64,000 bases of DNA, taken from assembly GCF_001422405.1 (NCBI RefSeq), contig NZ_LMMV01000025.1, positions 2,107-66,106 of the forward strand, given 5' to 3'. Shown here in pieces: positions 54,404-64,000 of this stretch (position 1 is the stretch's first letter; each line of letters begins with the position of its first letter). This stretch comes from Pseudorhodoferax sp. Leaf267 (GTDB lineage Bacteria; Pseudomonadota; Gammaproteobacteria; Burkholderiales; Burkholderiaceae_C). The position numbers were made by a program, and so were the translations under genes. Below the pieces are notes generated by a model that worked only from the letters and a program-made list of their open reading frames with translations, was not told where the DNA came from and did not search any database.

Positions 54404-55870
54404 TCAGAAACCCTGCGGCGCACGGAGGTGGAAATCGGTCGCCTGCTGGAAGCGGTGGGCCGCGTTCAGCAGCTTCGCCTCCTGGAAGTAGTTGCCGATC
54501 AGCTGCAGGCCCACGGGCATGCCGCCTTCGCCGAAGCCTGCCGGCAGGCTCATGCCGGGCAGCCCAGCCAGCGAACCGGGCAGCGTGAAGATGTCGGCCA
54601 GGTAATTGGCGACCGGGTCGTCGGCCTTGTCGCCGAGCTTCCAGGCCACCGTGGGCGCCACGGGGCCGGCGATCAGGTCGCACTGCGTGAACGCCTGCTG
54701 GAAGTCGTCGGCGATCATGCGGCGGATCTTCTGCGCCTGCAGGTAGTAGGCGTCGTAGTAGCCGTGGGAGAGCACGTAGGTGCCGATCATGATGCGGCGC
54801 TTGACCTCGTCGCCGAAGCCCTCGGCGCGCGTCTTCTTGTACATGTCCAGCAGGTCGCCGTACTGCGCTGCGCGGTGGCCGAACTTCACGCCGTCGAAGC
54901 GGCTCAGGTTGGAGCTGGCCTCGGCCGGCGCGATGATGTAGTAGACCGGGATGGACAGCTCGGTGCGCGGCAGCGAGATCTCGACCAGCCGCGCGCCCAG
55001 CGCTTCGTATTGCTTGAGCGCGGCGTCGATGGCGGCGCGCACGTCGGGCGCCAGGCCGTCGCCGAAGAATTCCTTCGGCACGCCGATGCGCAGGCCGTCC
55101 AGCGTGTCGTTCAAGTGGCGGCGGTAGTCCTCCGCTGGCAGGTCGATCGACGTGGAGTCGCGGTCCAGGTCGGGGCCGCAGATCGTGGACAGCAGCAGCG
55201 CGCAGTCTTCGGCGCTGCGCGCCATGGGGCCGGCCTGGTCCAGGCTGGAGGCGAACGCCACCATGCCGTAGCGCGACGCGCGGCCGTAGGTGGGCTTGAT
55301 GCCGGTGATGCCGCAGAACGAGGCCGGCTGGCGGATCGAGCCGCCGGTGTCGGTGCCGGTGGCGGCCGGTGCCAGGCGCGCGGCCACGGCGGCTGCGCTG
55401 CCGCCCGAGGAGCCGCCCGGGATGCGCGTGGCGTCCCAGGGGTTGCGCACTGCGCCATAGGCCGAGTTCTCGTTGGACGAGCCCATGGCGAACTCGTCGC
55501 AGTTGAGCTTGCCCAGCGTGACGGCCCCTGCCTGCGCCAGCCGCGCCACCGTGGTCGCGTCGAACGGCGAGCGGTAGCCGTCCAGCATCTTCGAGCCGGC
55601 CGTGGTGGGGAAGTCGCGCGTGACGAAGATGTCCTTGTGCGCGATCGGCACGCCGGCCAGCGGGCCGGCCGTGCCGGCGGCCAGGGCGGCGTCCGCCGCG
55701 CGGGCCTGGGCCAGCGTGGCCTCGGCGTCCAGCGCGACGAAGGCACCCAGCGCCTGGTGGGTGTCGATGCGGGCCAGGAAATGCTGGGCCGCCTCGACGG
55801 CCGACAGTTCACGGGCCTGCAGCCGGGCGGCCAGGTCGACCACCGATGCGTTGTTCAGGTCGAAGGCCAT
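54404..55870 (-). CDS. gatA: Asp/Glu-tRNA(Asn/Gln) amidotransferase subunit A
   Basis: GatA is the glutaminase subunit of GatCAB, an amidase-signature enzyme of 488 residues. The triad is Lys in [24 protein letters not shown], cis-Ser in [20 protein letters not shown] and nucleophile in [43 protein letters not shown] and [26 protein letters not shown] are diagnostic of GatA against the other three amidases in this window. It begins 3 bp after the gatC stop. Confidence 0.97.
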   Translation of the reverse strand: MAFDLNNASVVDLAARLQARELSAVEAAQHFLARIDTHQALGAFVALDAEATLAQARAADAALAAGTAGPLAGVPIAHKDIFVTRDFPTTAGSKMLDGYRSPFDATTVARLAQAGAVTLGKLNCDEFAMGSSNENSAYGAVRNPWDATRIPGGSSGGSAAAVAARLAPAATGTDTGGSIRQPASFCGITGIKPTYGRASRYGMVAFASSLDQAGPMARSAEDCALLLSTICGPDLDRDSTSIDLPAEDYRRHLNDTLDGLRIGVPKEFFGDGLAPDVRAAIDAALKQYEALGARLVEISLPRTELSIPVYYIIAPAEASSNLSRFDGVKFGHRAAQYGDLLDMYKKTRAEGFGDEVKRRIMIGTYVLSHGYYDAYYLQAQKIRRMIADDFQQAFTQCDLIAGPVAPTVAWKLGDKADDPVANYLADIFTLPGSLAGLPGMSLPAGFGEGGMPVGLQLIGNYFQEAKLLNAAHRFQQATDFHLRAPQGF

Positions 55871-55873
55871 GGC

Positions 55874-57420
<1,547 letters not shown>

Positions 57421-57447
57421 CGCGCCACTGACGCACAGGGGACGGCG

Positions 57448-58362
57448 ATGCCACTCGGTACGCTGGACAGAACCCCGCCTCCGTTTTTCAAGCAAGGCCC
57501 GTCGGCCCTCACCAAGCTCACGTTTTTCAGCGCTTTCGCGCTGTTTCTGATGGTGGCCGATGCGCGTTTCGCGATCATGCGGCCGCTGCGGGCGGGCGTC
57601 GCCACGCTGCTGTACCCGCTGCAGCTGGCAGCCATGGGGCCGGTGCGCCTGATCCAGGGCGGCACGGCCTACCTGGACGGCATGGCGGAAATCCAGGCGC
57701 GTGCCGATGCCGCTTCCCGCAAGCTCGTGCAGCAGTCCGAGCGCGCGGGCCAGGTCGAGGTGCTGGCGCTGGAGAACGCGCGGCTGCGCAGCCTGCTGGG
57801 CCTGCGCGAGCAGCTCGCCGCGCCGGGCCAGGCGGCAGAGGTGCTGTACGACGCCGCCGACCCCTACACGCGCAAGGTCTTCGTCGACCGCGGCCAGGCC
57901 CATGGCGTGCGGCCCGGCTCGCCGGTGCTGGACGCCTCGGGCGTGCTGGGGCAGGTCACGCGCGTGCTGCCGCTGGTCAGCGAGGTCACGCTGCTGATCG
58001 ACCGCGACCAGGCCATCCCCGTCCTCAACACGCGCACGGGTGCGCGCAGCGTGGCCTATGGCAACCCGGGTTTCCTGGGGGGCGTGCTGGAGCTGCGCTT
58101 CATGGCCGGCAATTCCGACGTGCAGGCCGGCGACCTGCTGTCCACCAGCGGCGTGGATGGCGTCTATCCCCCGGGCCTGCGCGTGGCCATCGTGGAGACG
58201 GTGGAGCGCCAGGCCGATTCGGCCTTCGCGCGGATCTACTGCCGCCCGCTGGCGCAGCTGACCGGCGTGCGCCACGTGATGCTGCTGCAGCCGCTGACGG
58301 CACCGCCTGCGGCCGAGGGCGCGCGCGACGACGTTCCCGCCGGCAAGGGGGCTTCCCGATGA
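57448..58362 (+). CDS. mreC: Rod-shape-determining protein MreC
   Basis: MreC is a bitopic elongasome protein. The 304 residues show a cytoplasmic tail, one TM helix (about 22-42, TFFSAFALFLMVADARFAIM), a coiled coil (about 70-115, with QSERAGQVEVLALENARLRSLLG) and the beta-rich periplasmic domain (VDRGQAHGVRPGSPVLDASG, GNPGFLGGVLELRF, STSGVDGVYPPGLRVA). ATG 57448 follows CAGGGGAC. Its 3' end overlaps mreD by 4 bp. Confidence 0.95.
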   Translation: MPLGTLDRTPPPFFKQGPSALTKLTFFSAFALFLMVADARFAIMRPLRAGVATLLYPLQLAAMGPVRLIQGGTAYLDGMAEIQARADAASRKLVQQSERAGQVEVLALENARLRSLLGLREQLAAPGQAAEVLYDAADPYTRKVFVDRGQAHGVRPGSPVLDASGVLGQVTRVLPLVSEVTLLIDRDQAIPVLNTRTGARSVAYGNPGFLGGVLELRFMAGNSDVQAGDLLSTSGVDGVYPPGLRVAIVETVERQADSAFARIYCRPLAQLTGVRHVMLLQPLTAPPAAEGARDDVPAGKGASR

Positions 58363-58889
58363 TCATGCGCCGCGGCCAACAGCTGCTGCTGCCGGCCAGC
58401 CCGGTCTTCATCTGGACCAGCCTGCTGGTCGCGCTGCTGCTGAACATGGCGCAGAACATGGGCCTGTGGGGCCGCGCGCCCTGGATCCCGGACATCGTCG
58501 CGGTGGTGCTGGTGTTCTGGACCGTGCACCAGCCGCAGCGCGTGGGCGTGGGCACGGCGTTCGTCTTCGGCCTGTGCATGGACGTGCACCAGGCCTCCTG
58601 GCTCGGCCAGCATGCGCTGTCCTACACCGTGCTGAGCTACCTGGCCATCACCATCCACCGGCGGCTGCTGTGGTTCCCGGTGCCGGTGCAGGCCATGCAG
58701 GTGCTGCCGCTGTTCGCCGTGGCCCACGCCATCGAACTGGTGCTGCGCATGCTGGGTGGGGGCACCTTCCCGGGCCTGTGGCTGCTGCTCGGGCCCGTGC
58801 TCGAGGCGGTGCTGTGGCCCGTGGTCAGCGTGGCGCTGCTGCTGCCGCAGCGCCGCGCGCCCGATCCAGACGCCAACCGGCCGCTGTGA
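58359..58889 (+). CDS. mreD: Rod-shape-determining protein MreD
   Basis: MreD is a small multi-pass membrane protein of the elongasome. The 176 residues have about five hydrophobic helices (ASPVFIWTSLLVALLLNMA, IPDIVAVVLVFWTVH, GTAFVFGLCMDVHQASWLGQ, VLPLFAVAHAIELVLRML, LWPVVSVALLLPQ). GLCMDVHQASWLGQHAL is the most conserved family stretch. ATG 58359 overlaps the mreC stop (ATGA). Confidence 0.94.
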   Translation: MIMRRGQQLLLPASPVFIWTSLLVALLLNMAQNMGLWGRAPWIPDIVAVVLVFWTVHQPQRVGVGTAFVFGLCMDVHQASWLGQHALSYTVLSYLAITIHRRLLWFPVPVQAMQVLPLFAVAHAIELVLRMLGGGTFPGLWLLLGPVLEAVLWPVVSVALLLPQRRAPDPDANRPL

Positions 58890-58917
58890 CCCACGTCATG
58901 CCACCAGAGCCCATGCC

Positions 58918-60930
58918 ATGACCGAACTCAAGGACGTCGAACGCGAGTTGTCGCGCTTTCGCCGGCGCCTGCTGGTCGTGGGCCTGGTGGTGGTGCTGTG
59001 CTTCATGGGGCTGTTCGCGCGGCTGGTGCATCTGCAGGTCGTGCGCCACGACGACCTGCGCGCCCAGGCCGAGCGCAACCGCACGGCCATCGTGCCCGTG
59101 GCGCCCACGCGCGGCCACATCCTGGACCGCAACGGCGTGGTGCTGGCCAGCAACTATTCGGCCTACACGCTGGAGATCACGCCGTCCAAGGTCGGCCCGC
59201 TGGAGCCGGCCATCGACGCGCTGTCCGAGGTCATCGAAGTCTCGGCGCGCGACCGGCGCCGCTTCAAGAAGCTGCTGGAGGAGTCGCGCAACTTCGAGTC
59301 GCTGCCGATCCGCACGCGGCTGTCCGACGAGGAGGTGGCGCGCTTCGCGGCCCAGCGCTACCGCTTCCCGGGCATGGACATCAAGGCCCGGCTGTTCCGC
59401 CAGTACCCCCAGGGCGAACTCGGCGCCCATGTCGTCGGCTACATCGGCCGCATCAACGCCGCCGAGAAGGCGCGCATCGAGGAGACCGACGAAGAGGGCA
59501 ACTACAAGGGCACGGAATACATCGGCAAGCTCGGCGTGGAGCAAAGCTACGAGGCCGAGCTGCACGGCAAGACCGGCGTCGAGCAGATCGAGACCTCGGC
59601 CGGCGGCCGCGCCGTGCGGCGACTGGCCAGCAGCAAGGCCACGCCGGGCAACACCGTCGTGCTGTCGCTGGACATGCGGCTGCAAAAGCTCGTGGAAGAC
59701 CTGTACGGCGACCGCCGCGGTGCGCTGGTGGCGCTGGACCCGAAGACCGGCGAGGTGCTGGCCTTCGTCAGCAAGCCGACCTACGACCCCAACCTGTTCG
59801 TCGAAGGCATCGACCAGGAAAGCTGGAGCGCGCTCAACGAGTCGCTGGACCGGCCGCTCTTGAACCGCGCGCTGCGCGGCACCTACCCACCCGGCTCCAC
59901 CTACAAGCCCTTCATGGCGCTGGCCGCGCTGGAGACCGGCAAGCGCCGGCCCGGCGACATCACCTACGACGCCGGCTCGTGGACCTTCGGCGGCCACACC
60001 TACCGCAGCCATGGCGACGGCGGCCTGGGCGCGGTCGACATGCACCGCAGCATCGTGAAGTCCAGCAACGTCTACTACTACTCGCTGGCCAACGACATGG
60101 GTGTGGACGCCATGTACAACTTCATGGCGCCGCTGGGCTTCGGCCAGATCACGGGCATCGACATCAACGGCGAGGTGCGCGGCGTGCTGCCCAGCCAGGC
60201 CTGGAAGCGCAAGGCCTACCGCCGGCCCGAGCAGCAGAAGTGGTTCGCGGGCGAGACCATCTCGCTGGGCATCGGCCAGGGCTACAACACCTTCACGATG
60301 CTGCAGCTGGCGCAGGCCACGGCCATCCTGGCCAACAACGGCATCAAGCACAAGCCGCACCTGGTGGTGGCGGTGGAAGACAGCGTGCAGGGCCAGCGCG
60401 TGCCGGTGCCGCGCGAGCCGCCCGTGGACCTGGGCTTCAAGCGCGAGAACGTGTCCGTGGTGCGGCGCGCGCTGGTCGGCGTGACGCAGGAGGGGACGGC
60501 CACCAAGGTGTTCTCGGGCGCGGCCTACCTGTCCGGCGGCAAGACCGGCACGGCCCAGGCCGTGACCATCGGCCAGAAGAGCCGCTACAACGCGTCCAAG
60601 CTCGAAGAGCACCAGCGCGACCATGCGGTCTACATGGCGTTCGCGCCCGCGGACGACCCCAAGATCGCCATTGCGCTGATCGTCGAGAACGCAGGCTGGG
60701 GCGCGGAAGCCGCCGCTCCGATCGCGCGGCGCGTGTTCGACTTCTGGGTGGCCGGCGTCTACCCGAGCGAGGCCGACCTGGCCCAGGTGCGTGCCGGCAA
60801 GGGCGGCCCACCGGCTGGCAAGCCGCGCCCGATCTCCGAAGTGCCGGACCTGCCCAGCCCGCCGATGCTCGGCGCGTCGGCCGCCCAGGTGCCCGACAAC
60901 GGCCCGGTCCAGCTCGCCCAGCGGCCCTGA
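58918..60930 (+). CDS. mrdA: Penicillin-binding protein 2 (elongasome transpeptidase)
   Basis: PBP2 cross-links peptidoglycan during cell elongation. The 670 residues have one TM helix (about 17-40), a dimerisation domain with APTRGHILDRNGVVLASNYSAY, and the class B transpeptidase domain with active Ser in YPPGSTYKPFMALA, SxN in VKSSNVYYYSL and KTG in LSGGKTGTAQAV. ATG 58918 is preferred to an in-frame upstream start that would overlap mreD. A disordered Pro-rich C-terminus follows FWVAGVYPSE. rodA is not in this window. Confidence 0.95.
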   Translation: MTELKDVERELSRFRRRLLVVGLVVVLCFMGLFARLVHLQVVRHDDLRAQAERNRTAIVPVAPTRGHILDRNGVVLASNYSAYTLEITPSKVGPLEPAIDALSEVIEVSARDRRRFKKLLEESRNFESLPIRTRLSDEEVARFAAQRYRFPGMDIKARLFRQYPQGELGAHVVGYIGRINAAEKARIEETDEEGNYKGTEYIGKLGVEQSYEAELHGKTGVEQIETSAGGRAVRRLASSKATPGNTVVLSLDMRLQKLVEDLYGDRRGALVALDPKTGEVLAFVSKPTYDPNLFVEGIDQESWSALNESLDRPLLNRALRGTYPPGSTYKPFMALAALETGKRRPGDITYDAGSWTFGGHTYRSHGDGGLGAVDMHRSIVKSSNVYYYSLANDMGVDAMYNFMAPLGFGQITGIDINGEVRGVLPSQAWKRKAYRRPEQQKWFAGETISLGIGQGYNTFTMLQLAQATAILANNGIKHKPHLVVAVEDSVQGQRVPVPREPPVDLGFKRENVSVVRRALVGVTQEGTATKVFSGAAYLSGGKTGTAQAVTIGQKSRYNASKLEEHQRDHAVYMAFAPADDPKIAIALIVENAGWGAEAAAPIARRVFDFWVAGVYPSEADLAQVRAGKGGPPAGKPRPISEVPDLPSPPMLGASAAQVPDNGPVQLAQRP

Positions 60931-60956
60931 GCGCGTTGCGCACGCTGCGCGCGGGC

Positions 60957-60984
60957 AAAAAAAAGCGCCGCATCAGCGGCGCTT
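60957..60984 (-). terminator. Rho-independent terminator (leftward)
   Basis: Read leftward: GCGCCGC (60982-60976), loop TGAT, GCGGCGC (60971-60965), then eight T. It ends a leftward transcript from the 61.1-kb side, probably the small RNA at 60961-61115. The same stem could also help stop rightward mrdA transcription. Confidence 0.8.
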
Positions 60985-61115
60985 GAAGAAAACATCTCGT
61001 CTGGATGCCTGAATTCTGTCGGTTTTGGTTGAAGTGTCTCCTCGGGCCTCTCGCGCCCACTGGACTAGGCCGGTGCGCAACACAAAGGACTGTAGGCATT
61101 TGCGCCGTTTTCTGA
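60961..61115 (-). ncRNA. Candidate small RNA, 6S-like rod with terminator
   Basis: The 215-bp gap between convergent mrdA and the GMC oxidoreductase holds no gene but has a leftward promoter-like pair (61121-61149) and a strong terminator 150 nt on. The transcript would fold as a rod: ATGCCT with AGGCAT, GTGT with ACAC and GGCCT with AGGCC nest around GUCCAGUGGGCGCGAG, with unpaired stretches between. The closing-stem, bubble and apical-hairpin layout and the CUUCAACC segment near the 3' side recall 6S RNA. Primary-sequence identity is from memory and unverified. Confidence 0.42.
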
Positions 61116-61120
61116 ATTAG

Positions 61121-61149
61121 GACTTACCCGCGCGTCAGATTGGTGTCAG
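61121..61149 (-). promoter_or_regulatory. Candidate promoter of the small RNA
   Basis: Leftward -35 CTGACA (61149-61144), 17-bp spacer, -10 TAAGTC (61126-61121), start near 61114. The -35 overlaps the GMC oxidoreductase stop codon (61146-61148). The -10 is a poor match. Confidence 0.35.
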
Positions 61150-62861
61150 GCAGCGGCCCGCAGCGCATCGGTGGCGATCCACTGCGCCGCTTTCTCGGCC
61201 AGCATCAGGGTCGGCGAGTTGGTGTTGCCGCTGGTGATGGTCGGCATGGCGCCGGCATCGACCACGCGCAGCCCGGCCACGCCGCGCACGCGCAGCCGCG
61301 CGTCCAGCACGGCCATGGGGTCGCCGTCGCGGCCCATGCGCGTCGTGCCCACGGGGTGGAAGATCGTCGTGGCGATGTCGCCTGCCAGCTTGGCCAGTTC
61401 GGCATCGCTCTGGAACTGGACGCCCGGCTTCCACTCCTGGGGCGCGAAGCGGGCCAGCGCCGGCTGCGCCACGATGCGGCGCGTGAGGCGCAGCGAATCC
61501 GCCGCCACCTGGCGGTCGGCGTCGGTGCTCAGGTAGTTCGGCGCGATCGCAGGGGCGTCCTCGAAGCGCGGGCTGCAGATCTGCACCGTGCCGCGGCTGG
61601 TCGGGTTCAGGTTGCAGACGCTGGCCGTGAACGCCGGGAAGCTGTGCAGCGGGTCGCCGAACGCATCGAGCGACAAGGGCTGCACGTGGTACTGCAGGTT
61701 GGGGTACGGCTGGGCCGGGTCGCTGCGCGTGAACGCGCCCAGTTGCGAGGGTGCCATGCTCATGGGCCCGCTGCGCCTGAGCGCGTATTCCATGCCGATG
61801 CGCGCCTTGCCCCACCAGCTGGAGGCCAGCACGTTCAGCGTGGGCACGTCCTGCACCTTGAACACGGCGCGGATCTGCAGGTGGTCCTGCAGGTTGGCGC
61901 CGACGCCGGGCAAGTCGTGTTGCACGGGCACCCCATGCTGCTGCAACAGGGCGCCCGGGCCAATGCCCGAGAGCTGCAGGATCTGCGGCGAGCCGATGCT
62001 GCCGGCGCTCAGCACCACCTCGCCGCCATCGGCCAGCCGCGCCTTCACCAATTCGGTCCCGGTCCAGACCTCGGCGCCCGTGCAGCGCAGGGCGCCGGCT
62101 GCGTCGCGCTCCAGCAGCAGGCGCGAGACCTGGGCGTTGCTCCACAGCTCGAAGTTGGGCCGGCCATAGCAGGTCGGGCGCAGGAAGGCCTTGGCCGTGT
62201 TCCAGCGCAGCCCGGCCTTCTGGTTGACCTGGAAGTAGCCCACACCCTCGTTGTCGCCGCGGTTGAAATCCTCGGTGGCCGGGATGCCGGCTTGCTGGGC
62301 GGCCTGCGCGAACGCGTCCAGCACGTCCCAGCGCAGGCGCTGCTTCTCGATGCGCCATTCGCCGCCGGCCTTGCGGTGCGACAGCATCCTCCAGTACGGC
62401 TCGTCGCCGCGCAGCAGCTCGGGCGGTGTGCCCTGGGCGCCGTGCAGGGCGTCCGCGCCCCTGTAGAAGTCCTCGTGCAGCTTGAAATAGGGCAGCGAGC
62501 GCTCCCAGCGCCAGCTGTCGTCGCCCGTGAGGGCGGCCCAGTGGTCGTAGTCCCGCGCCTGGCCGCGCATGTAGATCATGCCGTTGATGCTGGAGCAGCC
62601 GCCCAGCGTCTTGCCGCGCGGGTAGCGCAGGCTGCGGCCGTTCAGGCCGGCTTCGGGCTCGGTCTGGTAGAGCCAGTCGGTACGCGGATTGCCGATGCAG
62701 TACAGGTAGCCCACCGGGATGTGGATCCAGTGGTAGTCGTCCTTGCGGCCGGCCTCGATCAGCAGCACGCGCTGGCTGGCGTTCGCCGAGAGCCGGTTGG
62801 CCAGCAGGCAGCCGGCCGTGCCGGCGCCGATGATGATGGTGTCAAAAATGTGGTCTGCCAT
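61146..62861 (-). CDS. GMC-family FAD-dependent oxidoreductase (choline/alcohol dehydrogenase-like)
   Basis: This 571-residue glucose-methanol-choline oxidoreductase has the FAD-binding opening TIIIGAGTAGCLLANRLSA, then LIEAGRKDDYHWIHIPVGY, GMC signature 1 YPRGKTLGGCSSINGMIYMRG and signature 2 VVLSAGSIGSPQILQLSGIGP. The C-terminal catalytic region is TTIFHPVGTTRMG and PTITSGNTNSPTLMLAEK, with the catalytic His-Asn/His pair. ATG 62861-62859 starts MADHIFDTIII. Substrates of this branch are primary alcohols or polyethylene glycol-type alcohols. It is the only enzyme of its kind here and gives no pathway context. Confidence 0.92.
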   Translation of the reverse strand: MADHIFDTIIIGAGTAGCLLANRLSANASQRVLLIEAGRKDDYHWIHIPVGYLYCIGNPRTDWLYQTEPEAGLNGRSLRYPRGKTLGGCSSINGMIYMRGQARDYDHWAALTGDDSWRWERSLPYFKLHEDFYRGADALHGAQGTPPELLRGDEPYWRMLSHRKAGGEWRIEKQRLRWDVLDAFAQAAQQAGIPATEDFNRGDNEGVGYFQVNQKAGLRWNTAKAFLRPTCYGRPNFELWSNAQVSRLLLERDAAGALRCTGAEVWTGTELVKARLADGGEVVLSAGSIGSPQILQLSGIGPGALLQQHGVPVQHDLPGVGANLQDHLQIRAVFKVQDVPTLNVLASSWWGKARIGMEYALRRSGPMSMAPSQLGAFTRSDPAQPYPNLQYHVQPLSLDAFGDPLHSFPAFTASVCNLNPTSRGTVQICSPRFEDAPAIAPNYLSTDADRQVAADSLRLTRRIVAQPALARFAPQEWKPGVQFQSDAELAKLAGDIATTIFHPVGTTRMGRDGDPMAVLDARLRVRGVAGLRVVDAGAMPTITSGNTNSPTLMLAEKAAQWIATDALRAAA

Positions 62862-62917
62862 GTCTCGTGCGGTGTGCGGCGTTGTTGCCGCAGTGTCGCC
62901 GCAACCGGCAGTCCGGA

Positions 62918-63373
62918 TCAGACGCGCACGGCGCGCTGGCCGGCGAGGCTGGCGCCGGGCTCGGCCCTGAGCTGCTCCTCGGCCAGGAAGTCGCTGATCG
63001 TGAAGTCGTCCTGGCGTTCGAACCGGGCCGCTTCGGCCTCGCGCTTGAGCGTGCGCGCGAGCAGGTTCTTCAAGGTCATCGCGGTGCCCGGGTCCAGCGC
63101 CCGGCCGCACTCTTGCAGCGATTGCTGCAGATCGGCCCCGATGAAATGCGCCTTGCTCTGGTTGCCGTATTCGATGGCGCGGGTCAGCCGCATGGCGACG
63201 CGCCGGGTCGCCAGAAAGTTGCTGCGCGCGAATTCGGGATGCAGCCGGCTCAGCACCAGCGACAGGCCACCCAGCAGGATCTGGATCTCCAGCAGATCGG
63301 AGTGCTCGGTCACCCGCGGCAACAACAGATCCGTGTTCCAGGGGCTTTCGTCGTGCAGGTAGCTTGATGGCAT
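62918..63373 (-). CDS. Conserved hypothetical protein
   Basis: This 151-residue protein, not in a family I can name, starts MPSSYLHDESPWNTDLLLPR at ATG 63373-63371. It is predicted helical and soluble (SDLLEIQILLGGLSLVLSRLHPE, RRVAMRLTRAIEYGNQSK, GTAMTLKNLLARTLKREAEA). The frame upstream (to 63451) is low-complexity. The coding pattern (third-position GC bias and sensible amino-acid composition) supports a real gene. It is leftward, 56 bp upstream of the GMC gene. Confidence 0.6.
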   Translation of the reverse strand: MPSSYLHDESPWNTDLLLPRVTEHSDLLEIQILLGGLSLVLSRLHPEFARSNFLATRRVAMRLTRAIEYGNQSKAHFIGADLQQSLQECGRALDPGTAMTLKNLLARTLKREAEAARFERQDDFTISDFLAEEQLRAEPGASLAGQRAVRV

Positions 63374-63447
63374 GGCGGGCGATTCTAGGGGTGGGCCTGC
63401 GGTCGAAAGCGCTTTGGAAGGCGGGGAAAGCCTGGCATCTGGCCCGC

Positions 63448-64000
63448 TCAATCGATGCGAGCGCCCGAGTCCTTCACCACCTTGGCCCAGCGCTCGATCT
63501 CGGCGTCGATGTGCGTGTCCAAGGCGGCCGGCGTCGAGCCGACCAGCTGGTAGCCGCCGGCCTCCAGCTGGGCCCTGATCTCGGGCTGCGCGACGACGGC
63601 GGCGATCTCGCGGCTCATGCGCTCGACGATGGCCGCCGGCGTGCCGGCGGGCGCCAGCACCGCGTACCAGCCGTTCACCACGAAGCCCGGCAGGCCGGCT
63701 TGCGCCATGGTCGGCACGTTGGCAATCATGGGCAGGCGCGTGTTGCCCGTGACGGCCAGGCCGTGCAGCCGGCCCGACTGCACATGCGGCAGCGAGGTCG
63801 AGGCGCTGTCGAAGCTCAGCTGCACCTCGCCGGCCAGCATGGCATTGACCATGGGCGCGCTGCCCTTGTAGGGCACGTGGCTCAGCTTGATGCCCGCAAC
63901 GCTGGCGAAGTACTCGACCGCGAGGTGGCTGGTGTTGCCGTTGCCGGCCGAGCCATAGGTGATCTTGCCCGGGTTGGCCTTGGCCTCGGCGATCAGCTCG
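63448..64000 (-). CDS. Bug-family solute-binding protein, 5' end beyond window
   Basis: This is the C-terminal ~183 residues of a Bug/TctC-like receptor. It contains ANPGKITYGSAGNGNTSHLAVEYF, HVPYKGSAPMVNAMLAGEVQLSFDSAS and GLPGFVVNGWYAVLAPAGTP, ending ERWAKVVKDSGARID. YKGSAPMVNAMLAGEVQ and the WAKVV-SGA ending are typical of the family. The N-terminus, with the signal peptide, lies to the right of position 64000. It is leftward, 74 bp upstream of the small conserved gene. Confidence 0.9.
   Translation of the reverse strand, partial: ELIAEAKANPGKITYGSAGNGNTSHLAVEYFASVAGIKLSHVPYKGSAPMVNAMLAGEVQLSFDSASTSLPHVQSGRLHGLAVTGNTRLPMIANVPTMAQAGLPGFVVNGWYAVLAPAGTPAAIVERMSREIAAVVAQPEIRAQLEAGGYQLVGSTPAALDTHIDAEIERWAKVVKDSGARID

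Noticed and set aside
60931-60956. Hairpin directly after mrdA as its terminator
   Set aside because: GC-rich alternating sequence with no U-run; the convincing terminator is the leftward one at 60957-60984.

Overview
This is a GC-rich (about 70 percent) chromosomal window with gene content typical of Burkholderiales, most likely Comamonadaceae. The signs are four Bug-type (TctC) solute-binding proteins, many LysR regulators, a CreBC pair, gatCAB divergent from mreBCD-mrdA, and the dispersed GC-rich intergenic repeats common in comamonads. I saw no rRNA, tRNA, CRISPR array or intact insertion sequence.

Layout: 1-4.1 kb is a decayed accessory stretch. It holds a type VI secretion VgrG with an internal 153-bp-period duplication, a MocR-type regulator and an agmatinase that have both lost their 5' ends at one junction, and two unknown genes. 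4.3-9.6 kb is a LysR-controlled CoA-linked catabolic cluster (acyl-CoA dehydrogenase, Bug protein, thioesterase, CoA transferase). 9.6-15.8 kb (minus strand) carries an acyltransferase and an overlapping four-gene cassette: a VIT/VWA protein with a PEP-CTERM-like tail, an exosortase, a putative exosortase-associated protein and a peptidoglycan glycosyltransferase. 16-17.4 kb has a glycine-zipper protein and a toxin-antitoxin operon with a truncated third gene. 17.4-21.1 kb is a LysR/FAH/SDR/Bug unit. 21.1-28.3 kb reads as one leftward unit, phnA (phosphonoacetate hydrolase)-bug-Na/Pi transporter-creB-creC, facing a LysR gene across a perfect T-N11-A dyad. 28.6-34.1 kb has a hydrolase, RidA, an Lrp regulator, a cysteine desulfurase-rhodanese fusion, an amidase and a ParDE-like pair.

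34.1-48.5 kb is a nitrogen-scavenging supercluster. The first operon is atzF (allophanate hydrolase)-ABC importer-atzG-atzE. The second is a BMP-type ABC importer, a formamidase-like amidase, biuH (biuret hydrolase), a second isochorismatase-fold hydrolase and a GntR regulator. Both operons start with a sigma54-like promoter followed, at identical spacing, by a CTTGTA motif. Biuret imported by the second operon would be cut to allophanate by BiuH and then to ammonia and CO2 by AtzF. In each operon a related GC-rich repeat sits between two transporter genes and encodes a mini-ORF joined to both neighbours by ATGA overlaps.

48.5-64 kb is mostly core genome: a GAF/PAS/GGDEF protein, xthA and pyrE starting on opposite strands within 14 bp, gatBAC, mreBCD-mrdA, a candidate 6S-like small RNA, a GMC oxidoreductase, a small conserved protein and the end of another Bug gene.
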